A stretch of DNA of 6,525 nucleotides from JBBIMP01 sp037444305 (GTDB lineage Bacteria > Acidobacteriota > UBA6911): the NCBI GenBank assembly GCA_037444305.1, contig JBBIMP010000095.1:1-6525 (forward strand), given 5' to 3'. The position numbers and the translations under genes are program-made. The notes below the pieces were generated by a model. It did not search any database. It was not told where the DNA came from and was given only the letters and a program-made list of their open reading frames with translations. Shown piece after piece: positions 4,730 through 6,525 of this stretch. The stretch's first letter is position 1, and every line of letters begins with the position of its first letter.

Positions 4730-6525
4730 GCGCAGAACAAGCCCCAGGAAGCGCTGGGCCAGTTCCAGTCGGCGGTGGCCGCCGACCCCGCCTCCGCGAC
4801 GGCAAAGTACTTTCTGGGGATGGCGTATCTGCAAGCCGGCGACCGCCGAAGGGCCGACGAGGAGTGGACGCAGGCGGTCTCCGCCAATCCCGGCTTCGTC
4901 CAGGCGGCGATCGCGCTGGCCAAGCTGAAGCTGGAAATGGGAGACCCCGACAGCTCCATGCGCTATGCGCGCCAGGTGCTGAACGTCAACCCGGACCTCG
5001 ACGAAGCCCGGCTGGTCATCGGCAGCGCCTTGGCAACAAAGCGGGAGTACCGCGAAGCCGCAACCGAACTGGATCTTTTCGTGAGGCGCAACCCCGGCAA
5101 CACGCAGGGCCTGCAGCGGCTGGGTATGGTCCACATGGCGCAGAAGAACTATCCGCAGGCCGAGGCCCGCTTCGAGGAGGCGCTGAAGAGCGACCCGAAC
5201 TTCGTCGACGCGCTCTCCGGGATCGCGCGCGTCTACCTCGAGCAGAATCAGCCGCAGAGGGCGATACAGCGCATCCAGAAGCAGATCAACGAGGTCGTGG
5301 GCGCCGGCCAGCCCAAATTCCACGAACTCCTGGGGCAGGTGTTTGTTTCGCAGGGGGATCTGCTGCGGGCCGAGGAGGCATACAAGAAGGCCGCGGACCT
5401 GGATCCTTCGAACAGGCAGCAAAAGCTGGTGCTGGGGGAGTTTTACGCGGCGACCGGAAAGCCGGACAGGGCGGCGGCGGTGTTCGAATCCTTGGCCGCG
5501 GCGGCGCCCGGGGAGGCCGGCTTCAAAAGGCGGCTGGCGGCGCTGCATCTGCAGAACCGGGAGTTCGACAAGGCGCTGAAGGCGGCGGACGACCTCTTGA
5601 AAGCCAACGACAAGGACACCGACACGCGGATCCTGAAGGCGCAGACCCTGCTGGCGCAGAACAAGACCGCGGAGGCGGTTGCGGAGCTGATGACCGCCGT
5701 CCGCAATAATCCCGAGTCGTCCGCGGCCCGGCTGGCGCTTGGCCAGGCGTACCTGCGCGACGGCAAGCCGCAGCAGGCGGAGGCGGAGTTCAGCGCGGCC
5801 ATCGGCAGGGATCAAAGGTATATCCCGGCGCACATCGCGCTGGCGCAACTCAAGCTGGACGAGGGGGACGCGCTTGCGGCGCAGAGGCAAACCGAGCAGG
5901 CGCTGCGCATTTCGCCCGATTCCGAACCGGCCAGGATGGTCCTGGCGACCGCGCTGGCCCGGCAGAGGAACTTCCGGGCTTCCGCGGAGGAATTTGAAGC
6001 AATCACAAAGCAGAATCCCAGGAACACTTCGGCGCTGGTCCGGCTTGGGCTTGTCTACCAGGAACTGGGCCAGGGGGCTCGGGCGGAGCAGCAGATCAAC
6101 GAAGCTCTCAAGGTCGACCCGGGGAATTTCGAAGCCCTGGGCGCGCTGGCGAACGTCCTGATCGCCCAGAAAAGGGCCGACGGCGCTGTTCAGAGGATCA
6201 CCCAGGAGATTGCGAAATCACCCACTCGTCCGGATCTGCAGCGCCTGCTCGGGCAGGTTTACATGAGCCGACAGAACTGGGGCAAGGCCGAGGAAGCCTG
6301 TCGAAAGGCCCTGGCCATCGACCCGAAGAGCTTCGAATCGCAGGCTTTGCTGGGTCAGCTATACGCGGTACAGAGTTCATGGGACCAGGCGATCAGAGAG
6401 TACGAAGCCGCGCTCCGGCTGAACCCGCGCGCGGCGGGAATACATGTTGTCCTTGGGACGATTCACCAGCAGCAGAACCGGATGGACCGGGCATCCGGCC
6501 ACTACGGCGAAGCCCTGAAGATCGA
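4202..6525 (+). CDS. prsT: PEP-CTERM system TPR-repeat protein PrsT, continuation (3' end outside window)
   Basis: Continuation of prsT after the gap: 774 codons without a stop, running off the window in the middle of a TPR. The frame is shown by unbroken TPR sequence from its first codons (LALLHLAQGDLGRAEQ) to the last (GHYGEALKI). Successive TPRs carry strong landmarks: LGQVHMAQGD (4406), LAQNKPQEA (4727), LGQVFVSQGD (5330), LAQNKTAEA (5651), LGQVYMSRQN (6248), and FYAATGKPD twice. No other domain, membrane segment or C-terminal sorting signal is visible. With the N-terminal part and the estimated hidden residues, the protein already exceeds about 1,240 residues, longer than the roughly 900 I recall for PrsT. 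The plus-strand and minus-strand open frames across this region are shadows produced by GC-rich third positions. Confidence 0.92.
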   Translation, partial: MALLHLAQGDLGRAEQLLESALKINPAQVESLGALSTVYLRQKSPDKAVQRINRAIQARPGEPSLQELLGQVHMAQGDRQKAEESYKKAASINVKDIDQRVKLADFYAATGKPDQSIQTLEAILKDNPGNSQVRLKLGEVHLAKRDFAKAIQTADEMLKTNAKDADALSLKGRVFLAQNKPQEALGQFQSAVAADPASATAKYFLGMAYLQAGDRRRADEEWTQAVSANPGFVQAAIALAKLKLEMGDPDSSMRYARQVLNVNPDLDEARLVIGSALATKREYREAATELDLFVRRNPGNTQGLQRLGMVHMAQKNYPQAEARFEEALKSDPNFVDALSGIARVYLEQNQPQRAIQRIQKQINEVVGAGQPKFHELLGQVFVSQGDLLRAEEAYKKAADLDPSNRQQKLVLGEFYAATGKPDRAAAVFESLAAAAPGEAGFKRRLAALHLQNREFDKALKAADDLLKANDKDTDTRILKAQTLLAQNKTAEAVAELMTAVRNNPESSAARLALGQAYLRDGKPQQAEAEFSAAIGRDQRYIPAHIALAQLKLDEGDALAAQRQTEQALRISPDSEPARMVLATALARQRNFRASAEEFEAITKQNPRNTSALVRLGLVYQELGQGARAEQQINEALKVDPGNFEALGALANVLIAQKRADGAVQRITQEIAKSPTRPDLQRLLGQVYMSRQNWGKAEEACRKALAIDPKSFESQALLGQLYAVQSSWDQAIREYEAALRLNPRAAGIHVVLGTIHQQQNRMDRASGHYGEALKI
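4730..5653 (+). repeat. prsT: PrsT nine-TPR block B
   Basis: A 924-base (308-residue) block from AQNKPQEAL to just before AQNKTAEAV, with LGQV at 5330. Its last 112 residues align without gaps to the same part of block A at about 45% identity by hand count (51 of 112). Confidence 0.8.
5654..6525 (+). repeat. prsT: PrsT nine-TPR block C (runs off the window)
   Basis: Begins at AQNKTAEAV and has LGQV at 6248, 594 bases in, as in block 0. A full 918-base block would end near 6571, about 46 bases past the window. The Tyr of the AEEAYKKA motif is Cys here (AEEACRKA). Confidence 0.75.

Noticed and set aside
4706..5890. 394-codon open frame on the minus strand opposite prsT
   Set aside because: It mirrors the TPR coding sequence; its repeats are only the complement of the TPR repeats.

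Overview
The window looks like a draft or metagenomic scaffold from a Gram-negative, GC-rich environmental bacterium with the PEP-CTERM/exosortase protein-sorting system. The reasons are a recognisable PrsK-PrsR-PrsT set, a lipoprotein signal on PrsT, a GxxExxY-family gene, a Phd/YefM antitoxin and short dispersed repeats built on GATTACACG. A deltaproteobacterial (Desulfobacterota-like) source is my guess from this combination; the sequence does not prove a lineage.

Layout. Positions 1-853 hold the 3' part of a histidine kinase (PrsK: end of a GAF-like region, HDLKN phosphoacceptor box, full ATPase domain). Positions 860-2215 hold the complete sigma54-dependent response regulator PrsR. Positions 2216-3042 are a lower-GC interruption with an apparently orphan Phd/YefM antitoxin on the plus strand (2352-2594) and a convergent GxxExxY protein on the minus strand (2565-2939), overlapping by 30 bp. 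Position 3043 to the window end is a very long TPR lipoprotein (PrsT), interrupted by 100 N at 4102-4201 and still open at 6525.

How the genes work together. PrsK should sense an envelope or redox-type signal and phosphorylate PrsR, which drives sigma54 promoters of PEP-CTERM and exopolysaccharide genes. PrsT is an outer-membrane or periplasmic TPR scaffold whose occurrence is tied to that kinase/regulator pair. No exosortase or PEP-CTERM substrate gene lies in the window.

Most notable structure. (1) A 28-29 bp repeat occurs at three gene boundaries: the prsK/prsR junction, just after prsR, and inverted just before prsT. A 12-bp core match lies in the antitoxin 3' end. The first copy encodes the last six residues and stop codon of PrsK and ends in the start codon of prsR. 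(2) PrsT is built from blocks of 306-308 residues (nine TPRs each) repeated in register from just after the signal peptide: four blocks are visible. (3) That regularity shows the 100-N gap is a placeholder: the reading frame does not fit 100, and the block period predicts 363-369 missing bases.
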